Assembly (NCBI GenBank): GCA_946183365.1
Contig: CAMHAH010000002.1
Span: 1-64,000 of the forward strand
Origin: an uncultured Clostridia bacterium
Lineage (GTDB): Bacteria > Bacillota > Clostridia > Oscillospirales > Acutalibacteraceae
Length of the DNA: 64,000 nt
Direction of reading: 5' to 3'
Part shown: in pieces, positions 1-8,667 of the stretch
Position numbering within the stretch: position 1 is the stretch's first letter
Layout: every line of letters starts with the position of its first letter
Position numbers and translations under genes: made by a program
Notes under the pieces: generated by a model
Seen by the model: only the letters and a program-made list of their open reading frames with translations
Told to the model about the DNA's origin: nothing
The model's database searches: none

Positions 1-912
<912 letters not shown>

Positions 913-1011
913 ACATTTCTTTGGTCTACCCATCTTACTCTCCTTTGTCTCTCACTTTGTTCAGTTTTCAGGGTGTTCCCTTTGATTTGATAATTAATTA
1001 AGTTGCCATAA

Positions 1012-1050
1012 AACAGCGGCGCGGTAGTGATACCGCGCTGTTGTTTTTTA
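1012..1050 (+). terminator. Rho-independent terminator of the rRNA operon
   Basis: AACAGC and GCGCGGT pair with ACCGCGC and GCTGTT to make a strong hairpin, followed directly by TTGTTTTTT. It lies about 100 bases past the 23S end and closes the rRNA transcript. Confidence 0.85.
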
Positions 1051-1182
1051 CTTTACAGGAAACTGCTTGTTTCCGTAAAGTAATACTAAGTAGCAATAAA
1101 AAAGATTTGTATGCCCGCTCAGTTTGCCGCTGTGCGGTAAAGAGCGATGGCGATGCGAAATGCGCGCAAGGAGCGCTTTCTT
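1051..1182 (+). repeat. Interspersed 3'-flank repeat, copy A
   Basis: This is one of four related elements in the window (others at 10836, 15038 and, reversed, 3892). It begins with an imperfect hairpin (CTTTAC, GGAAAC, loop, GTTTCC, GTAAAG). An A-rich stretch with AAAAGATTTGTATGCCCGCT follows, then AGTTTGCCGC, and it ends near GCGCTTTCTTG. It starts at the last T of the rRNA terminator. No ORF in it looks real. Confidence 0.8.
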
Positions 1183-1191
1183 GTATATTAT

Positions 1192-1217
1192 TGTAACGTT
1201 ATGTTTATTTGTGCGTT
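1192..1217 (+). promoter_or_regulatory. Candidate ECF-type promoter
   Basis: TGTAAC and CGTT separated by 16 bases resemble the -35 and -10 elements used by ECF sigma factors (typical form TGAAAC/TGTAAC then CGTC/CGTT). It sits just before the sigma gene, so autoregulation is the simplest inference. Transcription would start after 1220, which rules out the TTG start at 1209 given by the ORF track. Confidence 0.5.
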
Positions 1218-1238
1218 ATTAAGGTGAAAGGAGGTCGG

Positions 1239-1721
1239 ATGGTGGAATTTGAAGAGATATATAAAGAATACTTCAGGGAAGTGTATTATTATCTGTGCAG
1301 TTTATGCGCAGATACGAATTTGTGCGAGGATATTGCGCAGGAGACTTTTTATAAGGCTCTGAAAAATATTGAAAGATTTGACGGCAAAAAAGATATCAGA
1401 GCGTGGCTTTTTACAATTGCAAAAAACAATTATATATCTTATCTGAGAAAGAACAGAAAGAATATACAATTAGAGAAAGATATAATATATGAATCCGATA
1501 TCGGGGACAAGCTGTCTGACCGCGAGAGCGCGTTGAAGCTTTATGAGATACTGCATAAGTTGCGGGAGCCGTATAAAGAAGTATTCAGCTTGAGAGTGTT
1601 CGGTGAGCTTAGCTTTGAGAATATAGGAAAGCTGTTCGGAAAAAGTGCCGGATGGGCGAGGGTAACCTACTACCGAGCCAAGATGATGATAATCAAAGAA
1701 ACGGAGAATAATGATGGATAA
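1239..1721 (+). CDS. ECF-family RNA polymerase sigma factor
   Basis: A 160-residue sigma-70 family protein of the extracytoplasmic function type. Region 2 is at the N terminus (YKEYFREVYYYL, then CEDIAQETFYKAL and IRAWLFTIAKN). Region 4 is C-terminal (LREPYKEVFSLRVFGELSF, then GKSAGWARVTYYRAK). The start is set at ATG 1239 because AAAGGAGG lies at 1227-1234; GTG at 1242 has slightly better spacing and is possible. The track start at 1209 is a TTG without a ribosome site. The end overlaps the anti-sigma gene by 11 bases, so the pair is probably translationally coupled. The inducing signal cannot be told from sequence. Confidence 0.93.
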   Translation: MVEFEEIYKEYFREVYYYLCSLCADTNLCEDIAQETFYKALKNIERFDGKKDIRAWLFTIAKNNYISYLRKNRKNIQLEKDIIYESDIGDKLSDRESALKLYEILHKLREPYKEVFSLRVFGELSFENIGKLFGKSAGWARVTYYRAKMMIIKETENNDG

Positions 1722-2439
1722 AATTAGCTGTAATGTTATAAATGATATACTGCCGCTGTATGCTGATGATGTTGTCAGTGAGGATACTCGCAAGATTGTA
1801 AATGAGCATTTATCAGGATGCCGTGAGTGTTCGCAAAGATTATCGGATATACGAAGTGATATAAGGACAGATATCGAAACACAAGCTGCTGAAGCTGAGA
1901 AACATGCGGTCGTAGCTGCGAAGAAAAAACTTCGTACCAAGAGGATAATTACCATTTTCCTTTCGGTGGTAGTCGGAGCTGTGATAATCAGCATGATAAT
2001 CGCGGGTATGAGGCTGGTCAAGATACCTGTTGAATACGATGAAAGCAGGTTCAGGGCCGTTGTTCGTGAGGAAGGCGGAGAGGATTGTCTGTTCCTGAGA
2101 TATAAGGGAAGATATGACGGACATGAGTTAGTAGCCACCAGAGACGCTAACACCGGAGAAGAAGAAATGTATATCGAGCTGTATACCACGGCTTGGGGCA
2201 ATCTGTTCGGTAATGAAAATGATGATTCATGGCACGAGTTGTCCATATGGACGCTTAATGACAGAGATGGTGACTATATCAATGAACTAAGGCTGATATC
2301 CGGCGACATAAGGCAGTTCTATGAGCCTACAAGGGATTATGAGAAGCTGATCGAAAAATCGACACTGTTGTGGGAAAGAAAGGACGGTATCACGCACTCG
2401 GCAGAACCGGAACATGGTTTATTCAAAGCGCAACAGTGA
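1711..2439 (+). CDS. Membrane-anchored anti-sigma factor with zinc-finger domain
   Basis: A 242-residue partner of the upstream sigma factor. The N-terminal domain has the ZAS signature H-x3-C-x2-C (HLSGCREC, about residues 29-36), which in this family holds the sigma factor at the membrane. A basic stretch and one transmembrane helix (IITIFLSVVVGAVIISMII, about residues 75-95) follow, then an extracytoplasmic domain of about 140 residues without a recognised fold. Two adjacent ATG codons (1711, 1714) can serve as start. Release by proteolysis or conformational change is family knowledge; the signal is unknown. Confidence 0.88.
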   Translation: MMDKISCNVINDILPLYADDVVSEDTRKIVNEHLSGCRECSQRLSDIRSDIRTDIETQAAEAEKHAVVAAKKKLRTKRIITIFLSVVVGAVIISMIIAGMRLVKIPVEYDESRFRAVVREEGGEDCLFLRYKGRYDGHELVATRDANTGEEEMYIELYTTAWGNLFGNENDDSWHELSIWTLNDRDGDYINELRLISGDIRQFYEPTRDYEKLIEKSTLLWERKDGITHSAEPEHGLFKAQQ

Positions 2440-2446
2440 GCAAACC

Positions 2447-2475
2447 TTGAAAACAAAGAAATAATATGTTATATT
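2447..2475 (+). promoter_or_regulatory. Sigma-A-type promoter for nth
   Basis: TTGAAA and TATATT are spaced by exactly 17 bases, 30 bases before the nth start. This gives nth its own promoter, separate from the sigma/anti-sigma pair. Confidence 0.65.
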
Positions 2476-2505
2476 TGGTCTATATTTAAGACAAGGGCTG
2501 ATATT

Positions 2506-3135
2506 ATGACCAAGAAACAAATTGCCTTGATGGCTGTGGAGGCGCTGAAAAATGAATATCCCGACTCGATATGTTCACTGGAGTATACGGATCCTTTACA
2601 GTGTCTGGTCGCCACAAGATTATCGGCTCAGTGTACGGACGCTCGGGTGAACATGGTCACTCCCGCGTTGTTTGAGCGGTATACCTGCGCTCGGGATTTT
2701 GCGGAGAGCACGCCTGAGGAAGTTTCTGATTATATAAGGTCATGCGGTCTGTATAAGACAAAGAGCAAGGATATCGTTGCAATGGCGCGCGTGCTATGCG
2801 ACAAATACGACGGTGAGGTGCCTTCGACCCTTGACGAACTGATCGCCCTGCCGGGTATCGGCAGAAAAACCGCTAATCTCGTGATGGGCGATATCTTTCA
2901 TATGCCGGGCGCGGTGGTCGTGGATACTCATTGTATCCGCATAACACGCAGGCTCGGTCTGCATGATGAGACCGATCAGAAAAAGATAGAGTTGATACTC
3001 AGAAGGCTTTTGCCGTCAGATGAGAGCAACGACTTTTGTCACAGGCTCGTTCTGCACGGCAGGGCTGTATGTACCGCGAGAAAGGCAGACTGTGAAAACT
3101 GCTGTATGACCGGTTTTTGCAGAAAAAAGCCGTGA
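2506..3135 (+). CDS. nth: Endonuclease III (DNA glycosylase/AP lyase)
   Basis: A 209-residue base-excision repair enzyme that removes oxidised pyrimidines and cuts the abasic strand. The helix-hairpin-helix motif LPGIGRKTANLVMGD carries the catalytic lysine, and VVDTHCIRITRRLGL carries the catalytic aspartate. The C terminus has the [4Fe-4S] ligand pattern C-x6-C-x2-C-x5-C (CTARKADC, then ENC, then CMTGFC). Length matches the family. It stands alone between a sigma/anti-sigma pair and a stress protein, with its own promoter and terminator. Confidence 0.97.
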   Translation: MTKKQIALMAVEALKNEYPDSICSLEYTDPLQCLVATRLSAQCTDARVNMVTPALFERYTCARDFAESTPEEVSDYIRSCGLYKTKSKDIVAMARVLCDKYDGEVPSTLDELIALPGIGRKTANLVMGDIFHMPGAVVVDTHCIRITRRLGLHDETDQKKIELILRRLLPSDESNDFCHRLVLHGRAVCTARKADCENCCMTGFCRKKP

Positions 3136-3151
3136 TATTGAGTATTATATT

Positions 3152-3184
3152 GGGGACGATCCGCGGATCGTCCTCTTTTCTTTC
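3152..3184 (+). terminator. Rho-independent terminator after nth
   Basis: A near-perfect palindrome GGACGATCCGCGGATCGTCC is followed by TCTTTTCTTTCT, 17 bases after the nth stop. Confidence 0.85.
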
Positions 3185-3339
3185 TGATGAATTAATATGT
3201 AATAAAATTTTGCGAGCGTTCCAAATAATCGGATTTTTGTATTTACAAAACATTCACATATTATTCACACGGTTTTACACTTTTCGTCACATATGCGTGT
3301 TATGATAGTACCATCAGATAAGACAAGGGAGGTGACAAA

Positions 3340-3765
3340 ATGAGCGCCGTAAAGAAGCCGTCTGTGTTAGTATGCGTAACAGGACAGTATGACAGCGACA
3401 GGCTGATCGAAGCAGGCTTTGAACAAGCGGTCGAGCTGGGCGCGGAGCTGCACGTATTGTGCGTACATCCGCCGGTGAGAGATCTGTCGTACTTTTCTGA
3501 CGAGATAGAATATCTCTACCGTACCGCTAAGGATCTCGGCGCGGACATGACATTGTTATTTAGCGATAAAGCGCCTCAATGCGCGGCCGGCTTCGCACGC
3601 AAGATCAACGCGCGGCACCTGATAACGGGTCTGCCGGATAACCGTCCGAACGGTTTCGTCCTGACCCTCAGCGAGCTGCTGCCGAGACTGCAGATTACTA
3701 TGGTAACAAAAGAAGGCGAAAACCTGTTGTATCGTATTGCAGATACAGACAGAGCTCTTGCCTGA
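3340..3765 (+). CDS. Universal stress protein family (UspA-like)
   Basis: A 141-residue single-domain protein of the Usp/adenine-nucleotide alpha-hydrolase-like fold. It begins with the typical first strand (SVLVCVTGQYDSDRLIEAG), followed by an alpha/beta pattern (AELHVLCVHPP, ADMTLLFSDKAPQ, ARHLITGLPDNRPNGF). The start ATG 3340 has an excellent site (AGGGAGGTGACAAAATG). The classical G-2x-G-9x-G(S/T) ATP-binding pattern is not clear, so nucleotide binding is uncertain. KdpD-type sensor domains have a similar fold. It appears monocistronic. Confidence 0.75.
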   Translation: MSAVKKPSVLVCVTGQYDSDRLIEAGFEQAVELGAELHVLCVHPPVRDLSYFSDEIEYLYRTAKDLGADMTLLFSDKAPQCAAGFARKINARHLITGLPDNRPNGFVLTLSELLPRLQITMVTKEGENLLYRIADTDRALA

Positions 3766-3859
3766 CGGATACGGACTTTCGTATCAACAAAACAAAACTA
3801 CTTAAAACAATTAGGATCAATACTATTATATATAATCAATAATTCATCATTTCAACAGG

Positions 3860-3887
3860 AAAAGCCGCTCGAAAGGGCGGCTTTTTT
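3860..3887 (+). terminator. Rho-independent terminator
   Basis: AAAAGCCGC-TCGAAAG-GGCGGCTTTTTT, a compact hairpin with a T tract, about 95 bases after the universal stress gene. Confidence 0.85.
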
Positions 3888-3891
3888 CTGA

Positions 3892-3945
3892 GGGTATACA
3901 AATCTTTTTTGCTTTACTCAAACGAGCAGTTTCCGGTAAAGTAAA
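3892..3945 (-). repeat. Interspersed 3'-flank repeat, copy D (partial, reversed)
   Basis: Read on the minus strand, this is the hairpin of the repeat family (CTTTACCGGAAACTGCTCG, then GAGTAAAG) followed by CAAAAAAGATTTGTATACCC. It stops where copies A-C continue with CGCTCAGTTTGCC. It lies just past the stop of the CpXC gene in the sense direction of that gene and may serve as its terminator. Confidence 0.7.
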
Positions 3946-3981
3946 AACCGCAGCGATACGTATGTACCGTTACGGTGAAAA

Positions 3982-4656
3982 TCATGTTCCGTGTATCACG
4001 CGCTTATAGCGGAAGAGGGTGTTCTCTGCCCACTCTCGGTCTATCTTAATAAATCCGCTGAGCTTCTTGTCGTTGCCGCAGATGGCGGTCACTATCTTCA
4101 TGCTTTTGCGGTATATCTCGAGCCTCGCGGACTGAACGAAGGGTTCGCTGTTCTCACCTATAAAAAAGGTGAAGCCGATCGTGTTTTCCTCACGATTGTA
4201 CATTGTAAGATAGCCCTCTGAGACCCTGCCGAGGTTCTGTTTCCTGGCTACCATCTCGCTGATAGCGTATTTGGTAAGCTCGACCGCCATATCGTCGAGA
4301 CCCGACTCAAAGATAAATATCTTCTCTTTGAAGGAGTTGAAGTCGGCGGTTATGCGTTTTTTGATACCCTTGAGATTGCGGTAGTCATCCTCGAGGGATC
4401 TGTCCTCAAGCTGAAAACGATCGATCTGAGGTATCATGTATACCATGAACCTGCGTTTCATATCATTATAGAGCATCGGATATCTGTACTGGAACTCGTG
4501 ACCGCAGCCGGAGCATTTGGATTTCATCAGCCTGCCCGAGAGCAGCTCGGTCTTGAACTGCGGGTCGTTGGTGGCGTTTATGCTGATGTAAAGATGAGCG
4601 CTCGACTTTTGACCGCACTTAGGACACACGATCTCTTTTGAAATCACATTTGACAT
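3982..4656 (-). CDS. CpXC domain-containing protein
   Basis: A 224-residue protein with an N-terminal CpXC zinc-binding-type domain: EIVCPKCGQKSSAHLYISIN, followed about 25 residues later by KSKCSGCGHEFQYRYP. The two CxxC pairs probably bind a metal. The remaining ~150 residues are alpha/beta with no named domain. The molecular function of this family is not established. The start ATG at 4656 is chosen because GAGGG sits 7 bases upstream; the track start at 4686 has none. It is divergent from the gene at 4815 and is followed by repeat copy D. Confidence 0.8.
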   Translation of the reverse strand: MSNVISKEIVCPKCGQKSSAHLYISINATNDPQFKTELLSGRLMKSKCSGCGHEFQYRYPMLYNDMKRRFMVYMIPQIDRFQLEDRSLEDDYRNLKGIKKRITADFNSFKEKIFIFESGLDDMAVELTKYAISEMVARKQNLGRVSEGYLTMYNREENTIGFTFFIGENSEPFVQSARLEIYRKSMKIVTAICGNDKKLSGFIKIDREWAENTLFRYKRVIHGT

Positions 4657-4754
4657 AATATTCCCTCTTGAAATCAGAAAAAACAATTTACCATACTATT
4701 CTATCATATTTCAATAAAAATGTAAATTATTTCTCAATCAATTATAAATAAATA

Positions 4755-4783
4755 TTGATTTTCTCGCTGATAAGTGCGATAAT
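4755..4783 (+). promoter_or_regulatory. Sigma-A-type promoter
   Basis: TTGATT and GATAAT are separated by 17 bases, about 30 bases before the start of the 4815 gene. Confidence 0.55.
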
Positions 4784-4814
4784 AAATACGAATATAATAT
4801 ACGGAGGTATGATC

Positions 4815-5528
4815 ATGGATATTTCTAACAACATCAAATCGGGTTTGGGATTTGTAGGCGAGACATTCTCCGAGTTTGCTGCGTCTATAGCGGAGAAGAA
4901 CCGCCTCAGAGTACAGCTCAATGAAATAAAGTGTCTGATAAAGTCAGACACAGCTACACGTGATCAGGCTTTTATAGAGCTGGGACGTTATTTCTATGAG
5001 AATATGCGCGAGAATACTACTGCCGAGAACGAGGCTATCTGCGCGGTTATAGACAGCGCCAACGACCGCATCAGCAAGGCTTCTCTCAAATATGTTGAGC
5101 TGCTGAATATACAGAACGATACTAAGGTCCGCTCCGAGAACGCCGAGAAGCTGGCTAAGGCTGTATCCGAGAAAGCCGCCGCGACCGCTAAGTCGGCAAA
5201 AGACAAGAGCACGGAGGCTATAGACAAGGCTAAGGATTTTGCGGCGAATACCGCAGAGAAGGCCAAGGCTACAGCCGCGGATCTTGGTGAAAAAGCCAAG
5301 ATGACCGCGAATGACTTAAAGGATAAGGCGTTCGACGCCGCCGAGGGCGTAAGAGAGCGCTTTGATCCCGCTGTTAACGCCGATCTCGAAGATCTGATCG
5401 CCGCCGAGCAGGAAAAGGCAGCCGAGATCGAAGCAGAGACCGTTGAAGCGGCGGAGGCGGCTCAGGAAGCTATCGAAGAGAAAAAAGAAGATATCTCTGA
5501 GGAATCCCCCGAGGATATCGGCTTCTGA
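4815..5528 (+). CDS. Amphipathic helical protein with Lys/Ala/Glu 11-mer-like repeats
   Basis: A 237-residue predicted all-helical cytoplasmic protein. The first half is ordinary helical sequence (AEKNRLRVQLNEIKCLIKSD). Residues 110-185 are KAK/AEK/AADL repeats (AKDKSTEAIDKAKDFAANTA, EKAKATAADLGEKAKMTAND) like those of LEA, phasin-type or apolipoprotein-like proteins. The tail is acidic. There is no signal peptide or membrane segment. The start ATG 4815 is 7 bases after GGAGG; ATG 4809 is too close. A role in stress or surface/lipid coating is only a guess from composition. Confidence 0.65.
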   Translation: MDISNNIKSGLGFVGETFSEFAASIAEKNRLRVQLNEIKCLIKSDTATRDQAFIELGRYFYENMRENTTAENEAICAVIDSANDRISKASLKYVELLNIQNDTKVRSENAEKLAKAVSEKAAATAKSAKDKSTEAIDKAKDFAANTAEKAKATAADLGEKAKMTANDLKDKAFDAAEGVRERFDPAVNADLEDLIAAEQEKAAEIEAETVEAAEAAQEAIEEKKEDISEESPEDIGF

Positions 5529-5549
5529 TAACAGAATAAACGTGAAACG

Positions 5550-5582
5550 AAAGCCTTCTCATGATCGGAGAAGGCTTTTTTG
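5550..5582 (+). terminator. Rho-independent terminator between convergent genes
   Basis: AAAGCCTTCTC-atgatcg-GAGAAGGCTTTTTT. On the minus strand the hairpin is followed by TTTCG only, so it mainly serves the + strand gene. Confidence 0.85.
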
Positions 5583-5601
5583 GTGTTATAATAAAGGGAT
5601 A

Positions 5602-6270
5602 TTATAATAATTCTTCTATTTTTTCTCGGACTTCGGGTATATTAACTAATTCGTTTATAAAGTAATCAAAGTTATCTCTCATATCTTCATTGCGTGAGCT
5701 GACAATTTCGTCGTAATCGATATGTAAGATCTCACATAGTTCTCTGCCGGTCATTATATGTTCAAGATCAAACCTGCCTTTAAAGCCAGTGTAAATCATC
5801 TCTTTATTCTCTTGATTGAAAGAACAAATATAGTATTCTGTAACAAAAGGTATTCTTGAGCCGAATAGTCTTGCAAATTGCTCAAGATGTTCTTTCTCGG
5901 ATTCTGATTTTTTGGTATCAAAATTATCGCCGTCTTTTAATTCAATAACTTTACAAATTCGACGTCTATCAACTATAAAAATCAATAAATCCGGCTCAAT
6001 ATCTCTGATAGCATAGCTGCTTTTTTTAAGCACTTTCTTTTGACATAAATACACACCGTTCTCTTGTTCGCCGTCTGTGACATTATTAATAAATAAATCC
6101 AAGTCATGGATGGGGTTAGTCAGTGAAACAATAATTCGCTCTAATTCCGTTCCGTTGCTGATTACTGTAGATTGTACTCTTGAAACAAGCCGACCCAACT
6201 CATCATTGCCCAAAGCTCTTGTATATCCGGAGTTACCGTCAGTTCTTCCTTTTGCATCTCGGATCTTCAT
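5602..6270 (-). CDS. Type II restriction endonuclease (PD-(D/E)XK fold, specificity unknown)
   Basis: A 222-residue protein whose start lies 1 base after the stop of a DNA methyltransferase; its ribosome site GGAGGAA lies inside the methyltransferase end, so translation is coupled. The catalytic core reads EPDLLIFIVD ... CKVIELKDGD, giving a PD-ELK pattern with Asp94, Glu110 and Lys112, typical of PD-(D/E)XK nucleases. The sequence is AT-rich compared with its neighbours. The family could not be named, so the recognition sequence is unknown. The pairing with a methyltransferase makes the restriction assignment strong. Confidence 0.8.
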   Translation of the reverse strand: MKIRDAKGRTDGNSGYTRALGNDELGRLVSRVQSTVISNGTELERIIVSLTNPIHDLDLFINNVTDGEQENGVYLCQKKVLKKSSYAIRDIEPDLLIFIVDRRRICKVIELKDGDNFDTKKSESEKEHLEQFARLFGSRIPFVTEYYICSFNQENKEMIYTGFKGRFDLEHIMTGRELCEILHIDYDEIVSSRNEDMRDNFDYFINELVNIPEVREKIEELL

Positions 6271-6271
6271 A

Positions 6272-6916
6272 TTATTCCTCCGTTTCTATATCACAACCAA
6301 TGAACTGCCTTTCTGTTTGTAAGCAGGCGTCTAATACAGAGTATCCCCCTGCAGCGGGATCTACTACAGTATCTCCTATGTCTGTTACAGCTTGGATAAG
6401 CATCTTTTGAAGTTCTATGGGTTTACTGTGCGCATGATTTTTATTGACCTTCTCATCCCAAACATCCGGAATATTATGTATTTTCCAAGTTGCTTTTGCT
6501 AATTTCGGAACCTTTTGCAGAATAACTAAATATTCACTTTTTCTTCGGGTTCTATATCCCATGCCCATCTTGAGTTTATTCCATGTTATCAGATCAACAA
6601 TTTCCATTGTCGGGATATCGGCAAACCAAGCAGATATACCCTCGCAAAGATGAAATTTATCTACCCATAAAAATAAATAACCACTGGGTGATAATACTCT
6701 TTCTATTTCTACGAGGAATGATTTTATAGTATCTTCTGACATTTGCGGTAAAGCGCTCCTGAGTTTTCCTCTGCTTTTTCCCTCATTGCCGTAAGATAGC
6801 TTATCAAGAACGCCTCGATACTGAGGATCAAAGAAAACTGCTTTTGTCGAGCTGCTTTTAAGCTCTGACAGCAGCAGTATTCCATCCATTTTATTTTTGC
6901 TGTTTGTTTTATACAT
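6272..6916 (-). CDS. DNA adenine/cytosine-N4 methyltransferase (beta-class order)
   Basis: A 214-residue amino-methyltransferase. Motif IV comes first (FFDPQYRG, residues 29-36, a DPQY variant of DPPY) and the SAM-binding motif I is near the C terminus (VVDPAAGGYSVLDAC, about residue 184). This is the order of beta-class N6-A/N4-C enzymes. The segment between motif IV and motif I carries RRKSEYLVIL and HSKPIEL, typical of the family. It protects DNA against the nuclease encoded directly downstream. Start 6916 lacks a strong ribosome site. The surrounding AT richness suggests recent acquisition. Confidence 0.88.
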   Translation of the reverse strand: MYKTNSKNKMDGILLLSELKSSSTKAVFFDPQYRGVLDKLSYGNEGKSRGKLRSALPQMSEDTIKSFLVEIERVLSPSGYLFLWVDKFHLCEGISAWFADIPTMEIVDLITWNKLKMGMGYRTRRKSEYLVILQKVPKLAKATWKIHNIPDVWDEKVNKNHAHSKPIELQKMLIQAVTDIGDTVVDPAAGGYSVLDACLQTERQFIGCDIETEE

Positions 6917-7018
6917 ATTATCATGAACCCTTATGTTATTATAAAAATAATGGTAAAAGCTAAATTACATTATATAATGAATTACAGAATATTACAATCA
7001 TTATTTATAATTTAACAT

Positions 7019-7058
7019 AAAAATAACACCTAAGGTAACTTTTATGTACCGTAGGTGT
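7019..7058 (-). terminator. Terminator of the lipoprotein gene
   Basis: On the minus strand ACACCTACGGTA and TACCTTAGGTGT form an imperfect hairpin, followed by TATTTTTATG. Confidence 0.7.
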
Positions 7059-7077
7059 CATTATATAAAATTATAGA

Positions 7078-7590
7078 TTATTCAGCTGTGAAGTCGAATG
7101 AACCGTAGACCTTGCTGCGGTCGCCGGCGTTACAGAAAACGACCTTGATCGACTGGACGGGGTTTTGCAGGCTCTGGAAATACTTGAAGCCGTAGTCGGC
7201 GGCGATCTTAGCCTCATCAGCGGCTGTAGCCTCATCGTAGTCGCCCTCGTTGAGGCCTACCATTACCGACTTGGCGTCTTCGTCGATGAATACATACTGA
7301 CCGTAGCTCTTGTCATGCTTCGCGACCAATTCGTTCTGTATATCGCTTGATACCGTATTCTTGTGGTTTTCCTGATAGCTTTTGTACTGGCTGTCGGTAA
7401 ATTCATATACGGTGTTGCCGTCGCTGTTGACCGAGCTTGAAGAAGCGTACTTGTTAGCGTAGCCGTCGTCATACTTTGAGTTTACGGTCGTGGTGACCTT
7501 ACCGTTCGCGGAGCCTGAATTGCCGCCGCAGGCGCATAAGAGCGCGCAGATCATAGCGACTGCAAGAATAATTGCAAATAATCTTTTCAT
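7078..7590 (-). CDS. Predicted lipoprotein, function unknown
   Basis: A 170-residue secreted lipoprotein. The signal peptide MKRLFAIILAVAMICALLCA ends in a lipobox (LCAC) with the acylated Cys near residue 21, followed by a Gly/Ser/Asn linker. The mature part (from about residue 40) has no recognised domain; it is rich in Tyr, Asp and Lys and ends with an alpha/beta segment (SIKVVFCNAGDRSKVYGSFD). It stands alone with its own terminator. Confidence 0.75.
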   Translation of the reverse strand: MKRLFAIILAVAMICALLCACGGNSGSANGKVTTTVNSKYDDGYANKYASSSSVNSDGNTVYEFTDSQYKSYQENHKNTVSSDIQNELVAKHDKSYGQYVFIDEDAKSVMVGLNEGDYDEATAADEAKIAADYGFKYFQSLQNPVQSIKVVFCNAGDRSKVYGSFDFTAE

Positions 7591-7716
7591 TTTGATCCTC
7601 CGAAATGTTGTGAATTATTAGGATAATGAGGGAGTTATATCCCCGAACATTACTAATTATATCAAACCTGAATAAAAAATCAACTGTTATAATTATAATT
7701 TAATAATTCAGGATGA

Positions 7717-8565
7717 TCAGATCTTTTCGATAAGCACTTCAAGTATTCGTCTGCCGTCTGAATGAGAAGCGGTGAATTTGAGACCCTCCGCCTCAATAGA
7801 AGGCTGTTCGTCGGCAGAGGGGATACGTCCGAGCCTGCTGAGGATAAAGCCGGCGATGGTCTCGCTGTCGTCGTCGCTCAGCTCGGTACCTGTCAGCTCC
7901 TCTACATCCTCGATCGAGGTGCTGCCGTCGACGGTGAATTTGCCGTCGGAGATACGGCGGATCTCGTCCTCTTCGTTATCATACTCATCCTGGATATTGC
8001 CGAGGATATCCTCGATCAGATCCTCAAGGGTGATTATGCCCTCTGTGCCGCCGTATTCGTCTACTACAATTGCTATCTGGGTCTTGTTCTTCTTCATCAG
8101 AGAGAACAGCGAGCGGCAGTCCTTGGTGCGCGGGATGAATACCGCGGGTCTGAGGATGGCGCTGAGCTTGAAGTTCGCGGGAGCGGGTTTACCGACAAAT
8201 CTTAAGAGATCTTTTACATAAAGGATACCGAGTATATTGTCTACATCGTCTCGGTATACCGGGATTCGTGAGTGACCCGATTCGATAGCTACCTCAACGA
8301 CCGTGTCAAGATCGTCGGTGTCCTCGAGGGTGGTCATATCTCTGCGGTGGGTCATTATCTCATAGGCGACAGTATCGTCAAAGTCAAAGACATTCTCGAT
8401 GATGTCCTTGGTCTCGTCCTCGATAAGCCCCTTCTCCTGACCCTCTTCAACGAGAGAGAGTATCTCTTCTTCGGTCTCAGCCTGTTTGCTTTCGGCGTCT
8501 TTGGGACCGAAAAGACGCTCCATAAAGGTTTTTTCTTTTTTGCTACCTGACTGATCGTCGGGCAT
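7717..8565 (-). CDS. CBS-domain/CorC_HlyC protein (hemolysin C/CorC family)
   Basis: A 282-residue soluble protein. Two CBS motifs span about residues 70-200 (YEIMTHRRDMTTLE, HSRIPVYRDDVDNILGILYV, and QIAIVVDEYGGTEGIITLED). A C-terminal transporter-associated CorC_HlyC domain follows (DGKFTVDGSTSIEDVEEL, then TIAGFILSRLGRIPS). The membrane DUF21 part found in CNNM-like transporters is absent, as in CorC/TlyC-type proteins. The family is linked to Mg/Co homeostasis and adenosine-nucleotide sensing. ATG 8565 has AAGGAG upstream; the track start 8592 does not. It lies downstream of lepA on the same strand. Confidence 0.85.
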   Translation of the reverse strand: MPDDQSGSKKEKTFMERLFGPKDAESKQAETEEEILSLVEEGQEKGLIEDETKDIIENVFDFDDTVAYEIMTHRRDMTTLEDTDDLDTVVEVAIESGHSRIPVYRDDVDNILGILYVKDLLRFVGKPAPANFKLSAILRPAVFIPRTKDCRSLFSLMKKNKTQIAIVVDEYGGTEGIITLEDLIEDILGNIQDEYDNEEDEIRRISDGKFTVDGSTSIEDVEELTGTELSDDDSETIAGFILSRLGRIPSADEQPSIEAEGLKFTASHSDGRRILEVLIEKI

Positions 8566-8591
8566 ATTTTTCACTCCTTGGATTTTTGTCA

Positions 8592-8621
8592 ACCTCGGGA
8601 GATTTACTGCTCCCGAGAGGA
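8592..8621 (-). terminator. Hairpin between lepA and the CBS gene
   Basis: CCTCGGGAG and CTCCCGAGAGG pair into a stable hairpin just after lepA, but there is no good T tract on either side. It may weaken rather than stop read-through. Confidence 0.4.
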
Positions 8622-8667
8622 TAATTACAGATATATGATGTTTTAATGTTGATAAGCTGAGCTGATA

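Noticed and set aside
3117-3305. Short + strand ORF after nth
   Set aside because: It crosses the nth terminator hairpin and has no ribosome site or recognisable sequence.
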